Shown here: one piece after another, positions 20,442-28,816 of the stretch
How the letters are laid out: the number at the start of each line of letters is the position of its first letter
Position numbering within the stretch: position 1 is the stretch's first letter
Assembly (NCBI RefSeq): GCF_012927275.1
Contig: NZ_JABBGG010000001.1
Coordinates: 744,001 to 808,000, forward strand
Origin: Massilia polaris
GTDB taxonomy: Bacteria > Pseudomonadota > Gammaproteobacteria > Burkholderiales > Burkholderiaceae_D
Length of the DNA: 64,000 bases
Reading direction: 5' to 3'
Position numbers and translations under genes: made by a program
The notes under the pieces: model-generated
Database searches by the model: none
What the model was told of the DNA's origin: nothing
What the model saw: the letters and a program-made list of their open reading frames with translations, nothing else

Positions 20442-21272
20442 TTAGTCCAGATAATCCCGCAATTGCGGCAATATCCGTTCAGCCGGCGCCTCGAGCTTGA
20501 GAGATAGCAGCTCGTCGGCGCGCGTTTTCCCCAGGTTGACGGCGGCGATTGGCTTCCCCGCGGCGGCGGCCATCCGGCAGAAACGGTAGCCGGAAAATAC
20601 CATCAGCGACGATCCGACCACGAGTAGCGCATCCGCGTCGTCCATCAGGGCGAGCGCGCGGCGGCTGCGCTCCGCTGGCACGCCGTCGCCGAAAAACACG
20701 ACATCTGGCTTCAGCATGCCGCCGCAGTGTACGCAGAACGGTTCGTGGAAGCTTGCCGGCGCTTCCGGTTCGAGCTGCGCGTCGCCATCGGGCAGCGGCC
20801 TTGCCGTCGCGCCGAGCATGGCCGGATTGGCCTCGTCGAGCAGGCCCTGGACGAACGCGCGGGTGTAGCGCGCGTGGCAGTCGAGACACACTACCGAATG
20901 GATGTTACCGTGCAGCTCAAGCACGCCGGTGCTGCCCGCACGCTGGTGCAGGCCATCGACATTCTGGGTCATCAAGGCGCCGATGGCGCCGTTCGCCGCG
21001 AGATCCGCTAGCGCGCGGTGGCCTGCATTCGGCTCGGCGCGCGCCAGCGTCGGGTAACCGACCATGCTGCGCGCCCAATAACGTCGCCGTGTGGCCTCAA
21101 ACTTGCGGAATTCGGGACCCTGCACTGGCGTTGGGCCACGCCGCGTGCCGTCCTTGTCGCGGTAATCCGGGATGCCGGAGCCAGTGCTGATGCCGGCGCC
21201 GGTCAGCACCAGTACCCGGCGATGGCCCGTCAGGAAGTGGGCCAGATGGTCGATCGTCAGGTCGTCGGCCAT
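20442..21272 (-). CDS. Sir2-family NAD-dependent protein deacylase
   Basis: A 276-residue sirtuin with the SIRT4/class II look. The NAD-binding G-A-G-I-S is at 25-29, 'TQNVDGLH' at 102-109 supplies the Asn and Asp, and catalytic His121 is in HGN. The zinc pair CLDC (129-132) is matched by a distal CVHC after a roughly 50-residue insertion that includes a Gly/Pro-rich loop. The Tyr/Arg pair of desuccinylase CobB is not evident, so the acyl preference is open. It sits 12 nt downstream of an EamA exporter gene and converges on nadC. Confidence 0.9.
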   Translation of the reverse strand: MADDLTIDHLAHFLTGHRRVLVLTGAGISTGSGIPDYRDKDGTRRGPTPVQGPEFRKFEATRRRYWARSMVGYPTLARAEPNAGHRALADLAANGAIGALMTQNVDGLHQRAGSTGVLELHGNIHSVVCLDCHARYTRAFVQGLLDEANPAMLGATARPLPDGDAQLEPEAPASFHEPFCVHCGGMLKPDVVFFGDGVPAERSRRALALMDDADALLVVGSSLMVFSGYRFCRMAAAAGKPIAAVNLGKTRADELLSLKLEAPAERILPQLRDYLD

Positions 21273-21284
21273 GGCTGAATTGCG

Positions 21285-22184
21285 TTAGCGGCGCGCCGAC
21301 ACCACGATGCCGCCGACGATAAGGGCAAACGCGGCGACGTGGAACAGGTGCGGCGTCTCGCCCAGCATGGCCGCGGACAGCACGGCGGTGAACAGCGGGG
21401 TGAGGTTGACAAAGAAAGCGGCGATGCTCGGACCGGCACGCTGCACGCCCGCGTCCCAGCATTGCAGCGCGATGATCGCCGGGCCGATCGCAACGTACAA
21501 CAGGCAGGCGACGAGCGGCCAGCTCCAGACAATCGGCGCGGCTCCGGCCGCATACTCCACGCCTGCGAATGCGCCCGACCACATTACGCCGTAAATGACT
21601 TGCCCAAGCAGGAAGGCGGCCCAGTTGGCGCGCAACTGCGGTGGGTCTTTCGGCTGCATCAGCAGCCAGCTGTAGAACGCCCACGCTATCGTCGCGAGGA
21701 TCATGTACAAGTCGCCAGCTACAAGCCGCAGCGCGAGCAGCTGGTTCCATTCGCCGCGCGACAGCACGATCAGCACGCCGACGATCGACAGCGCCGCCCC
21801 GGCCAACTGGCGCCGGCGCGCCTTCACGCCGAAGAACAGCGAACCGACCAGCAGCATCCAGACCGGCATGCCTGACGCGACGAGGGTGACGTTGATTGGC
21901 GTGGAGGTTTGCAGTGCGAGGTACTGAAGGGAGTTGTACAGGCCGATGCCGAGCAGGCCAAGCATCGAGAAACGGCGCCAGTTGGCGAGCAGTCCCGAAC
22001 CTTCGCGCAAAGCCATGCGGCCGAGCGGCAGCAGGATCGCCAGTGCAATCGCCCAGCGCAGCAGATTAAGCGTCATCGGGGGCACCGCGTCGCGGACCAG
22101 GCGCCCGACGATGGCGTTACCCGCCCAGAGCAGCGGCGGGATCGTCAGCAAGGCCGCCGTTGAGGGTGTCAGTTTGTGGTTCAT
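21285..22184 (-). CDS. EamA/DMT-family inner-membrane transporter
   Basis: A 299-residue protein with ten predicted helices in two EamA repeats (first about 12-140, second about 155-295). Landmarks are 'LLWAGNAIVGRLV', 'MTLNLLRWAIALAIL' and 'LTPLFTAVLSAAMLGE'. It is a probable metabolite exporter, substrate unknown. The start codon is directly preceded by a 12-bp tandem repeat instead of a recognisable Shine-Dalgarno. It lies between nadB (upstream, 43 nt) and the sirtuin gene (12 nt downstream), all on the minus strand, so these three may be one transcript. Confidence 0.88.
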   Translation of the reverse strand: MNHKLTPSTAALLTIPPLLWAGNAIVGRLVRDAVPPMTLNLLRWAIALAILLPLGRMALREGSGLLANWRRFSMLGLLGIGLYNSLQYLALQTSTPINVTLVASGMPVWMLLVGSLFFGVKARRRQLAGAALSIVGVLIVLSRGEWNQLLALRLVAGDLYMILATIAWAFYSWLLMQPKDPPQLRANWAAFLLGQVIYGVMWSGAFAGVEYAAGAAPIVWSWPLVACLLYVAIGPAIIALQCWDAGVQRAGPSIAAFFVNLTPLFTAVLSAAMLGETPHLFHVAAFALIVGGIVVSARR

Positions 22185-22220
22185 GTGTGCTGGCCGGTGT
22201 GCTGGCCGGTGTGCCGGCCT
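22185..22220. repeat. 12-bp tandem repeat, three copies, at the EamA start
   Basis: The plus strand reads GTGTGCTGGCCG twice without a change and a third copy with two changes (GTGTGCCGGCCT). It occupies the space between the nadB stop and the EamA-gene start, exactly where that gene's ribosome binding site should be. Replication slippage here would change the spacing upstream of the start codon. Confidence 0.8.
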
Positions 22221-22227
22221 TGTCAGT

Positions 22228-23841
22228 CTATCGTCGCGGCGGCGTCAGCACGCTTGGCAGCGCCTTCGGCAGCGTGTCCGGGTAGTCGCGGCTGAAATGC
22301 AGGCCGCGGCTTTCACGCCGGGTCAGCGCGCTGTTGACGATCAGCTCCGCCACGTCGACCAGGTTGCGCAGTTCGAGCAGGTCGGGCGTGATGCGGAAGT
22401 TGCGGTAGTACTCGTCGATTTCTTCCTTGAGCAGCGCGATGCGGTGCTGCGCGCGCTGCAGCCGCTTGGTGGTACGCACGATGCCGACGTAGTTCCACAT
22501 GAAGCGGCGCAGTTCGTCCCAGTTGTGGGCGATGACCACTTCTTCGTCGGCGTTGGTGACGCGGCTTTCGTCCCACGCGGGCAGCGATGGCGTCTCCAGC
22601 GCGGCCAGCGCGGCGATCTCCATCGCGCACGATCGCCCGATTACCAGGCATTCCAGCAGCGAGTTGCTGGCCAGGCGGTTGGCGCCATGCAGGCCGGTGC
22701 AGGCGGTTTCGCCTACCGCATACAGTCCCGGGATATCGGTGCGGCCTGCCAGGTCGGTGACGATGCCGCCGCAGGTGAAGTGCACGGCAGGTACCACCGG
22801 GATCGGCTCCTTGGTGATGTCGATCCCAAGTTCGAGGCAGCGCGCGTAGATGGTCGGGAAGTGCTCGACCAAAAAGTCGGCGGGCAGGTGGCTGATGTCG
22901 AGGTTGACGTAGTCAAGCCCGCGCTTTTTCATTTCGAAGTCGATCGCGCGCGCCACCACGTCGCGCGGAGCCAGTTCGCCGCGCTGGTCGTGCATCGGCA
23001 TGAAGCGCGTACCGGCAGCGGCGCCGGCTTCCGGCGGCAGCAGCAGGCGTCCGCCTTCACCGCGGATCGCCTCGGTGATCAGGAAGGACTTGGCGAACGG
23101 GTGGTACAGGCAGGTCGGGTGGAACTGGATGAACTCCATGTTCGACACCCGGCAGCCGGCGCGCCACGCCATCGCGATGCCGTCGCCGGTCGCGGTGTCG
23201 GGGTTGGTGGTGTACAGGTAGACCTTGCCGGCGCCGCCAGTCGCCAGCACCGTGTGGTCGGCCTCGAAGGTCAGCACGCGGCCGGTTTTTTCGTCTTGCA
23301 CGTACAGGCCGTGGCAGCGCGGCTGGCTTGACACGGGCGCGCCTTGCGCCGCCAGCTTGCCGGAGGTGATGACGTCGATGGCGAAGTGCTGTTCGAACAG
23401 GCTGATGTTCGGATGCGCGCGCACTTTCTGTTCGAGCGTGACCTGCACCGCGTGGCCGGTGGCGTCGGCGGCATGGATGATGCGGCGCTCGCTGTGGCCG
23501 CCTTCGCGGGTCAGGTGGAATCCCATTTCCGCGGTCGGGTCGCGCGTGAACGGCACGCCCTGCGCGATCAGCCATTCGATCGCCGCGCGTCCGTGTTCGA
23601 CGATGTAGCGCGTGGCCGCCTCGTCGCACAGGCCTGCGCCGGCGACCAAGGTGTCTTCAATGTGCTTCTGGTGGCTGTCGCCCGAATCGAGGACGGCGGC
23701 GATGCCGCCCTGCGCCCAGTTACTGGCGCCATCGAGCAGGGCGCGCTTGGAGATGATTGCAACTTTGCGGGTTTCGGCCAGGTGCAGGGCGACCGACAAA
23801 CCGGCCAGGCCACTGCCGACGATAGCGACATCAAATTTCAT
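22228..23841 (-). CDS. nadB: L-aspartate oxidase NadB
   Basis: FAD enzyme that oxidises L-aspartate to iminoaspartate, first step of de novo NAD synthesis. The 537-residue protein opens with [16 protein letters not shown] (GxGxxG nucleotide fold). It carries '[14 protein letters not shown]', 'HTTCGGI'-type and '[28 protein letters not shown]' blocks typical of NadB over succinate dehydrogenase, plus the C-terminal helical cap. I prefer the ATG at 23841, which gives the family N-terminus; an in-frame ATG 14 codons upstream (23883) is possible since neither has a strong ribosome site. Confidence 0.93.
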   Translation of the reverse strand: MKFDVAIVGSGLAGLSVALHLAETRKVAIISKRALLDGASNWAQGGIAAVLDSGDSHQKHIEDTLVAGAGLCDEAATRYIVEHGRAAIEWLIAQGVPFTRDPTAEMGFHLTREGGHSERRIIHAADATGHAVQVTLEQKVRAHPNISLFEQHFAIDVITSGKLAAQGAPVSSQPRCHGLYVQDEKTGRVLTFEADHTVLATGGAGKVYLYTTNPDTATGDGIAMAWRAGCRVSNMEFIQFHPTCLYHPFAKSFLITEAIRGEGGRLLLPPEAGAAAGTRFMPMHDQRGELAPRDVVARAIDFEMKKRGLDYVNLDISHLPADFLVEHFPTIYARCLELGIDITKEPIPVVPAVHFTCGGIVTDLAGRTDIPGLYAVGETACTGLHGANRLASNSLLECLVIGRSCAMEIAALAALETPSLPAWDESRVTNADEEVVIAHNWDELRRFMWNYVGIVRTTKRLQRAQHRIALLKEEIDEYYRNFRITPDLLELRNLVDVAELIVNSALTRRESRGLHFSRDYPDTLPKALPSVLTPPRR

Positions 23842-24018
23842 GACATTGTTTGGGTTTTGTACAGAAGCATCACTATAGTCCATTTACCCGGCGCTTGCCT
23901 CGCGCCCTGTTTGGGGGGCGGTGCTTGTCCATAGTCAATGCACTAAATGCAAGATTCGGCAATGATGCAAATGCCTGCGCGCCACGTGGCAGGCGCCTTC
24001 CATTTGCCGGGAGAAGAT

Positions 24019-25410
24019 GTGATACGGATCTTCAATCACTACGTTTCCAAAATGGCGTTCATCCTGCTGTTCCTTGAGCTGCTGATGTTGCTGGCGTCGG
24101 CCAGCGTCGCCTCGGTCCTGTGGTTTTCCGACGGCCGCGGCCACTTCCGCGCCGATAGCCTTTACCTGTCTTCGCTCACGTTCGCGCTGGTGATCATCTT
24201 CAGCATGAGCGCGCTCGGCATGTACCAGCACAGCTCGCGCGAGGGCCTGCGCACCACGCTGATTCGCATCATGCCGTCGTTCGGGCTTGGGTTCACGCTG
24301 CTGTCGGCACTGATCGCTGTGCGGCCGGACCTGTACTTCGGGCGCGGGATCAGCATCCTGGTTTTTGCGGTCGGCGCGACCGGAGTGGTGATCACGCGGC
24401 TGGTGGTGTTCAAGTCGGCGGAGTCGGCGCTGCTGGAGGCGCGCCTGCTGTTCGTCGGCGGCGGCCAGCTCGCGCATGAGTGCATCGAGCTCGCGTCGAA
24501 CAAGTTCGGCTTCCATCAGTTCCACGTGATCGGCTGCGTGCCTGTAGCGGGCGAAGAAAACTGCGTGCCCGACTCCAGCCTGCTGCCGATCGGCGAATCG
24601 CTGCTGGCGATGGCGCGCAAGTACGAGGCGAGCGAAATCGTGGTCGCCGTCGCCAACCGGCGCAGCAGCGGCTTCCCGGTGCGCCAGCTGCTCGAATGCG
24701 CGCTCGGCGGGGTTCGCGTCATCGACGCCGCGACATTCTTCGAGCGCGAGGCCTGCCAGATCCGCATGGACTCGCTGCAGCCGAGCTACTTGATTTTCGG
24801 CGGCGGCTTCGACCAAAGCTTCGTACGTGCGGCCACCAAGCGTGCGTTCGACCTGGCCGCGAGCGGCTCCATTACCGCGCTGTCGCTGCCGGTGATGCTG
24901 GTTGCTGCGGCCGCCATCGTGCTGGAGGACGGCGGCCCGGTGTTCTACCGCCAGGAGCGCGTCGGTCTCGATGGCCGGGTTTTCAGCGTGCTCAAATTCC
25001 GCAGCATGCGCAAGGACGCGGAGCAGGATGGCACCCCGACCTGGGCCGCGCATGACGATCCGCGCATCACCAGGATCGGACGGATCATCCGAAAGCTGCG
25101 CATCGACGAACTGCCGCAGATGTTCAATGTCTTCCGCGGCGAGATGAGCTTCGTCGGGCCGCGTCCGGAGCGCGCCTTCTTCGTGCGTCAGCTGGAGCGC
25201 GACATCGCCTACTACGGCGTCCGGCACAGCATCAAGCCCGGCATCACGGGACTCGCGCAGGTACGCTATCAGTACGGCGCGTCGGTCGAAGACGCCATCG
25301 AGAAACTGCAGTACGACCTGTACTACGTGAAGAACAACAGCCTGTTCCTCGACCTGCTGATCCTGATCGATACCGTGCAGGTGGTCCTGTTCGGCAAAGG
25401 CAGCAGGTAG
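24019..25410 (+). CDS. XrtA/PEP-CTERM-type undecaprenyl-phosphate sugar-1-phosphate transferase
   Basis: Membrane phosphoglycosyltransferase that primes exopolysaccharide repeat synthesis on undecaprenyl phosphate. In the 463-residue protein the N-terminal half has four to five hydrophobic helices, a CoA-binding-like middle domain ('LLFVGGGQLAHE'), and a C-terminal bacterial sugar-transferase domain (about 265-463) with 'GGPVFYRQERVG', 'VLKFRSM', 'LRIDELPQMFNVFRGEMSFVGPRPER' and 'PGITGLAQV'. The GTG at 24019 with GGGAG just upstream gives the VIRIFNHYVSK start seen in the exosortase-associated branch (TIGR03013-like). prsR follows after 32 nt. Confidence 0.87.
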   Translation: MIRIFNHYVSKMAFILLFLELLMLLASASVASVLWFSDGRGHFRADSLYLSSLTFALVIIFSMSALGMYQHSSREGLRTTLIRIMPSFGLGFTLLSALIAVRPDLYFGRGISILVFAVGATGVVITRLVVFKSAESALLEARLLFVGGGQLAHECIELASNKFGFHQFHVIGCVPVAGEENCVPDSSLLPIGESLLAMARKYEASEIVVAVANRRSSGFPVRQLLECALGGVRVIDAATFFEREACQIRMDSLQPSYLIFGGGFDQSFVRAATKRAFDLAASGSITALSLPVMLVAAAAIVLEDGGPVFYRQERVGLDGRVFSVLKFRSMRKDAEQDGTPTWAAHDDPRITRIGRIIRKLRIDELPQMFNVFRGEMSFVGPRPERAFFVRQLERDIAYYGVRHSIKPGITGLAQVRYQYGASVEDAIEKLQYDLYYVKNNSLFLDLLILIDTVQVVLFGKGSR

Positions 25411-25442
25411 GAAGCGGCCAATCCATATTGACGGAGGACCCG

Positions 25443-26801
25443 ATGGGCAAGACGAAGCTGCTGGTTGTCGAGGATGACGCGGGCTTGCAAAAACAGCTGC
25501 GCTGGAGTTTCGACGAGTACGAGGTAATCGTCGCCGGCGACCGCGAAACCGCGCTCGCGCAACTGCATCGGCATCAGCCGCCCATCGTGACGCTCGACCT
25601 CGGCCTGCCGCCCGATCCGGATGGCGCCAACGAGGGCCTGGCGACACTCCAGCAGATCCTCGCGCTGGCGCCGGATACCAAGGTGATTATCGTGTCAGGG
25701 AACCAGCAGCGCTCGAATGCATTGAAGGCGGTGTCGCTGGGCGCCTACGATTTCCACCAGAAGCCGTTCGAACCCGCCACGCTTGCGCTGGTGGTAGCGC
25801 GCGCGTGCAAGCTGCACGGCATGCAGCAGGAGAACCGGCGCATGCTGCAGATCGAGGCGGAGTCCCCGCTGGCCGGCATCGTCACGCGCGACCCGGGCAT
25901 GCTCAGGCTTTGCCGGGGCGTCGAGAAGGTCGCCCCGTCGTCGGCTACGGTAATGCTGCTCGGCGAGTCAGGCAGCGGCAAGGAGCTGGTCGCGCGCGGA
26001 CTGCACAGGCTGGGCGCGCGCCATGAGCGGCGCTTCGTCGCGATCAACTGCGCGGCCATTCCGGCCGACCTGCTCGAGAGCGAATTGTTCGGCCACGAAA
26101 AGGGCGCATTCACCGGCGCCGGCCAGCAAACCCTCGGCAAGATCGAACTGGCTGACGGCGGCACCTTTTTCCTCGATGAGATCGGCGACATGGCGCCCTC
26201 GCTGCAGGCCAAGCTTCTGCGCTTCCTGCAGGAGCGCGTGATCGAGCGCATTGGAGGGCGGCGCGAGATTCCCATCGATGTGCGGGTGGTGTGCGCCACG
26301 CACCAGGACCTTGCCGCGATGGTGAGCGACGGCCGCTTCCGCGAGGACCTGATGTACCGGCTGCGCGAGATCGTGCTGGAGATCCCGCCGCTGCGCAAAC
26401 GGGTGGGAGACCCGGCGCTGCTGGCGCACCATTTCCGGAACCGTTTCTGCCAGGCCGAGGGCCGTCCGCTGATGGCGTTCAGCGTGGATGCCATCGCGGC
26501 GATCGAGGAGTACCAGTGGCCCGGCAACGTGCGCGAACTGGAGAACTGCATCAAGCGCTCGGTGATCATGTCCGACGGTCCGCAGATCGGTGTCGATGAC
26601 CTTGGCCTGCCGGTAATGGAGAACACCGATGCCGCCATCAACCTGCGCGAGGTGCGCGATGCGGCCGAGTACAAGGTCATGGTGATGGCGCTTGCGCGCT
26701 CGGATGGGAATATTGTCAAGGCCGCCCACCTGCTCGGGGTCAGCCGTCCGACGCTGTACGACCTGATGCATCACCACGGCGTCAAGGCGCAGCTGCCTTA
26801 G
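25443..26801 (+). CDS. prsR: PrsR, PEP-CTERM-box sigma-54-dependent response regulator
   Basis: NtrC-family activator, 452 residues. The receiver domain (about 1-125) has phospho-acceptor Asp52 in 'TLDLGLP'. The AAA+ domain (about 145-380) has Walker A 'GESGSGKE' and the sigma-54 contact loop 'EKGAFTGA'. The C-terminal Fis-type helix-turn-helix reads 'NIVKAAHLLGVSRPTLYDLMHHHG'. The whole resembles the TIGR02915 regulator found only with PEP-CTERM systems. The ATG at 25443 has GGAGG 5 nt upstream. Its usual partner kinase PrsK is not in the window. A strong sigma-54 site is present before the PEP-CTERM gene at 38.4 kb. Confidence 0.92.
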   Translation: MGKTKLLVVEDDAGLQKQLRWSFDEYEVIVAGDRETALAQLHRHQPPIVTLDLGLPPDPDGANEGLATLQQILALAPDTKVIIVSGNQQRSNALKAVSLGAYDFHQKPFEPATLALVVARACKLHGMQQENRRMLQIEAESPLAGIVTRDPGMLRLCRGVEKVAPSSATVMLLGESGSGKELVARGLHRLGARHERRFVAINCAAIPADLLESELFGHEKGAFTGAGQQTLGKIELADGGTFFLDEIGDMAPSLQAKLLRFLQERVIERIGGRREIPIDVRVVCATHQDLAAMVSDGRFREDLMYRLREIVLEIPPLRKRVGDPALLAHHFRNRFCQAEGRPLMAFSVDAIAAIEEYQWPGNVRELENCIKRSVIMSDGPQIGVDDLGLPVMENTDAAINLREVRDAAEYKVMVMALARSDGNIVKAAHLLGVSRPTLYDLMHHHGVKAQLP

Positions 26802-26876
26802 TCGCCGTCCTTCCACTGGCCGGCCTCGAGCAGCTTGTTGTTGGGGCCGCCAGCACGGCTCGCAGCAGGGTTGCGC

Positions 26877-27677
26877 TCACCATGTGACGATCCAGTGCGC
26901 GGTGACCTGCGCAACTTCGTCGCGCCATTTGCGGCTGGCGAAGGTGTCGTCGGCGAGCGGGATCTCGACGCGCCGGCAGCGTAGTCCGTGTTTGCCGATC
27001 AGCTGGTCGAACTCGCGCGCGCTGTCGCCGGCGCCGCCAAGTATTACCAGGGTCTGGCCTTCGAAGCAGGACAGCGCGGCGATTACGCGCTCGGGCAGCT
27101 CCATCGTCTTGTCGGCGGCGGCCTCGCGCAGGTGCTGGCGCAGCGCCGCCGCGCTGGCTGCGAAATCGACGTTGCCGGTGGCGACCTTTTTCCAGAAACC
27201 CAGCTCGCCGAGCCGTCCAAGGTAGTACTGGCGCGGACCCGGGCGCAAAGCCGGCGCCGGCATCCCGACGCGGGGATTCAGCAAGATCAGGCCGCGCACG
27301 CGTGGGTCGGTATGGGCGTAGAGGGCGGCGGCAGTGGCAGCTTCGCCGAGGCCCCAGACGACGATCTCCTTCATGTCGGGTATCTGCATGAAGAACTCGG
27401 CGATCGCGCTGCGTACATCGTCGTCGATGCTATCGCAGCTGCGCGCTTTACCCTCGCTGTCGCCGCAACCGCGGTGGTCGAAGCGCATCACCGGGATGCC
27501 GCGCCCGGCCAGGGTGCGCGACAGCAGCGCGAACTGGCGGTGGCCGCCGACCCGATACTGGGCGGCGTCGGTGACGACCAGCAGGCCGCGTTCGATCGGG
27601 CGTTCGGGCACGTCGATGATGCCGACCAGGCAGCTGCCGACGCAGTGGAAACGCAGCGCGCGCTGGCCGAACTTCAT
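26877..27677 (-). CDS. Exosortase A system-associated hydrolase 1
   Basis: A 266-residue alpha/beta-hydrolase-fold protein resembling the TIGR03100 family, seen only next to XrtA loci. The N-terminal 'GIIDVPERPIERGLLVVTDAAQYRVGGHRQFALLSR' and 'VMRFDHRGCGDSEG' segments are typical. The usual nucleophile elbow G-x-S-x-G is replaced by 'VWGLGEAATAA', in which the Ser position is Gly or Glu, so ordinary esterase chemistry is doubtful. The ATG at 27677 overlaps the stop of hydrolase 2 (27674-27677). An apparent longer frame runs antisense-like through the neighbour and is rejected. Confidence 0.84.
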   Translation of the reverse strand: MKFGQRALRFHCVGSCLVGIIDVPERPIERGLLVVTDAAQYRVGGHRQFALLSRTLAGRGIPVMRFDHRGCGDSEGKARSCDSIDDDVRSAIAEFFMQIPDMKEIVVWGLGEAATAAALYAHTDPRVRGLILLNPRVGMPAPALRPGPRQYYLGRLGELGFWKKVATGNVDFAASAAALRQHLREAAADKTMELPERVIAALSCFEGQTLVILGGAGDSAREFDQLIGKHGLRCRRVEIPLADDTFASRKWRDEVAQVTAHWIVTW

Positions 27678-28519
27678 GGTCCGGCTCCAAACACGGCGCT
27701 GGTGGCGGCTAGCAGGGCCGGACATTCGGCGTCCACGATCGGGGTCCAGAAGGGGGCGCCGTCGACCTGGTGGAAGCGGACCGTGGCGCCGCGCTCGCCC
27801 CAGCGCCGGGTCAGGCGCGCCGCGCTGGCGGCAAGCCGGATCGGCGCTGGCGCACCGCTGGCGAACCAATGGATCGGGCAGGCCGGCACTTCCAGCACGG
27901 CGGCGTCGCAAGCGTCGATCGCCTGCGCCAGTTCGCGCGTGAGCGCATAGCCGGCCACCTCGATGCTGCCGTGCGCCGCAAGGTGGGCGCGCATGGCCGC
28001 AGTGCTGCGCGGGGATCCGTCCGGCGGATTGTCGCCCTGCGCGGCCAGCTGCCGGCGCAGGAACTGGTTGATGCAGGTGCGTCCGTGCATGAAGGGCTGC
28101 CACAGGATGATGCCGTCTACCGGCCTGCCGCACGCGAAGTCGAGCGCCAGCAGGCCGCCGAGGCGCAGGCCCCACAGCTGCACCGGGCCGGCGCTGCGCT
28201 GGCGCAGCCAGTCGAGCGCCAGGCCGAGGTCATGGCGCCAGACGTCCCAGCGCGCCGCGGAAAAATCGCCGCAGCTGTCGCCGCAGCCGAACAGGTCGAT
28301 CTGGAGTACCGCGTAGCCCAGCGCGGCGAAGTGGCGCGCCTGCAGCAGCGCCATGCGGCGCGTGCGATTGAGTTCCTCGGCAAACGGGTGCACGTACAGG
28401 ATTGCGCCGCGCTCCGGCCGGTTTGGATCGGGGGCGTGGTACAGGCTGAAACGGGTGCCGGGATCGGCATCGAAGAAAAACGCTTCCACGCGCGGGGTGG
28501 ATACCAGCGGGGCGTTCAT
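27674..28519 (-). CDS. Exosortase A system-associated hydrolase 2
   Basis: A 281-residue alpha/beta-hydrolase-fold protein matching the second XrtA-associated hydrolase family (TIGR03101-like). 'FFFDADPGTRFSLYHAPDP' and 'ILYVHPFAEELNRTRRM' are characteristic, and 'VLQIDLFGCGDSCGDFSAARWDVW' follows. The nucleophile-elbow position reads 'LWGLRLGG', so Ser is replaced by Arg, as with the partner protein. The two overlapping genes probably make an interacting pair. Their role in polysaccharide decoration or release is unknown. Transcribed away from the acyl-CoA ligase gene across 297 bp. Confidence 0.84.
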   Translation of the reverse strand: MNAPLVSTPRVEAFFFDADPGTRFSLYHAPDPNRPERGAILYVHPFAEELNRTRRMALLQARHFAALGYAVLQIDLFGCGDSCGDFSAARWDVWRHDLGLALDWLRQRSAGPVQLWGLRLGGLLALDFACGRPVDGIILWQPFMHGRTCINQFLRRQLAAQGDNPPDGSPRSTAAMRAHLAAHGSIEVAGYALTRELAQAIDACDAAVLEVPACPIHWFASGAPAPIRLAASAARLTRRWGERGATVRFHQVDGAPFWTPIVDAECPALLAATSAVFGAGP

Positions 28520-28816
28520 GGGTCTGGCCTCTCTTGCACATCTTTCGCACGACGCTCTACTGGGGCTGCCGCCAGCCCGGGCCAGGTGCGAACGGGATGC
28601 AGGACGTTGTCGGTTGGTCGCATGGCGGCTCCAGGTGGTCGCGTGATGGAAAGCGTTGTCATGCCTTCTACCCCTGATTCATTAGACACCCCCGAAAAAC
28701 CGCTCATCTTGAGGGGGAACAAGCTCATGCGGGCCGTTCAATAGTTGACCCCAATCAAAAAGGCCGCCGCGGTTTTTCACAATGATGGATTGGGTAGCGC
28801 TCATAGAGGGGACGAC

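Noticed and set aside
23987-24002. Sigma-54-like TGGCAGG...TTCCA before the priming transferase
   Set aside because: The -12 GC is replaced by CC, the most conserved position, and it would leave almost no leader.
26798-26876. Possible 27-residue reading on the minus strand after hydrolase 1 (ends QWKDGD)
   Set aside because: Codons look plausible and could be the relic tail of a lost gene, but no start or family match is visible and the hydrolase ends normally.
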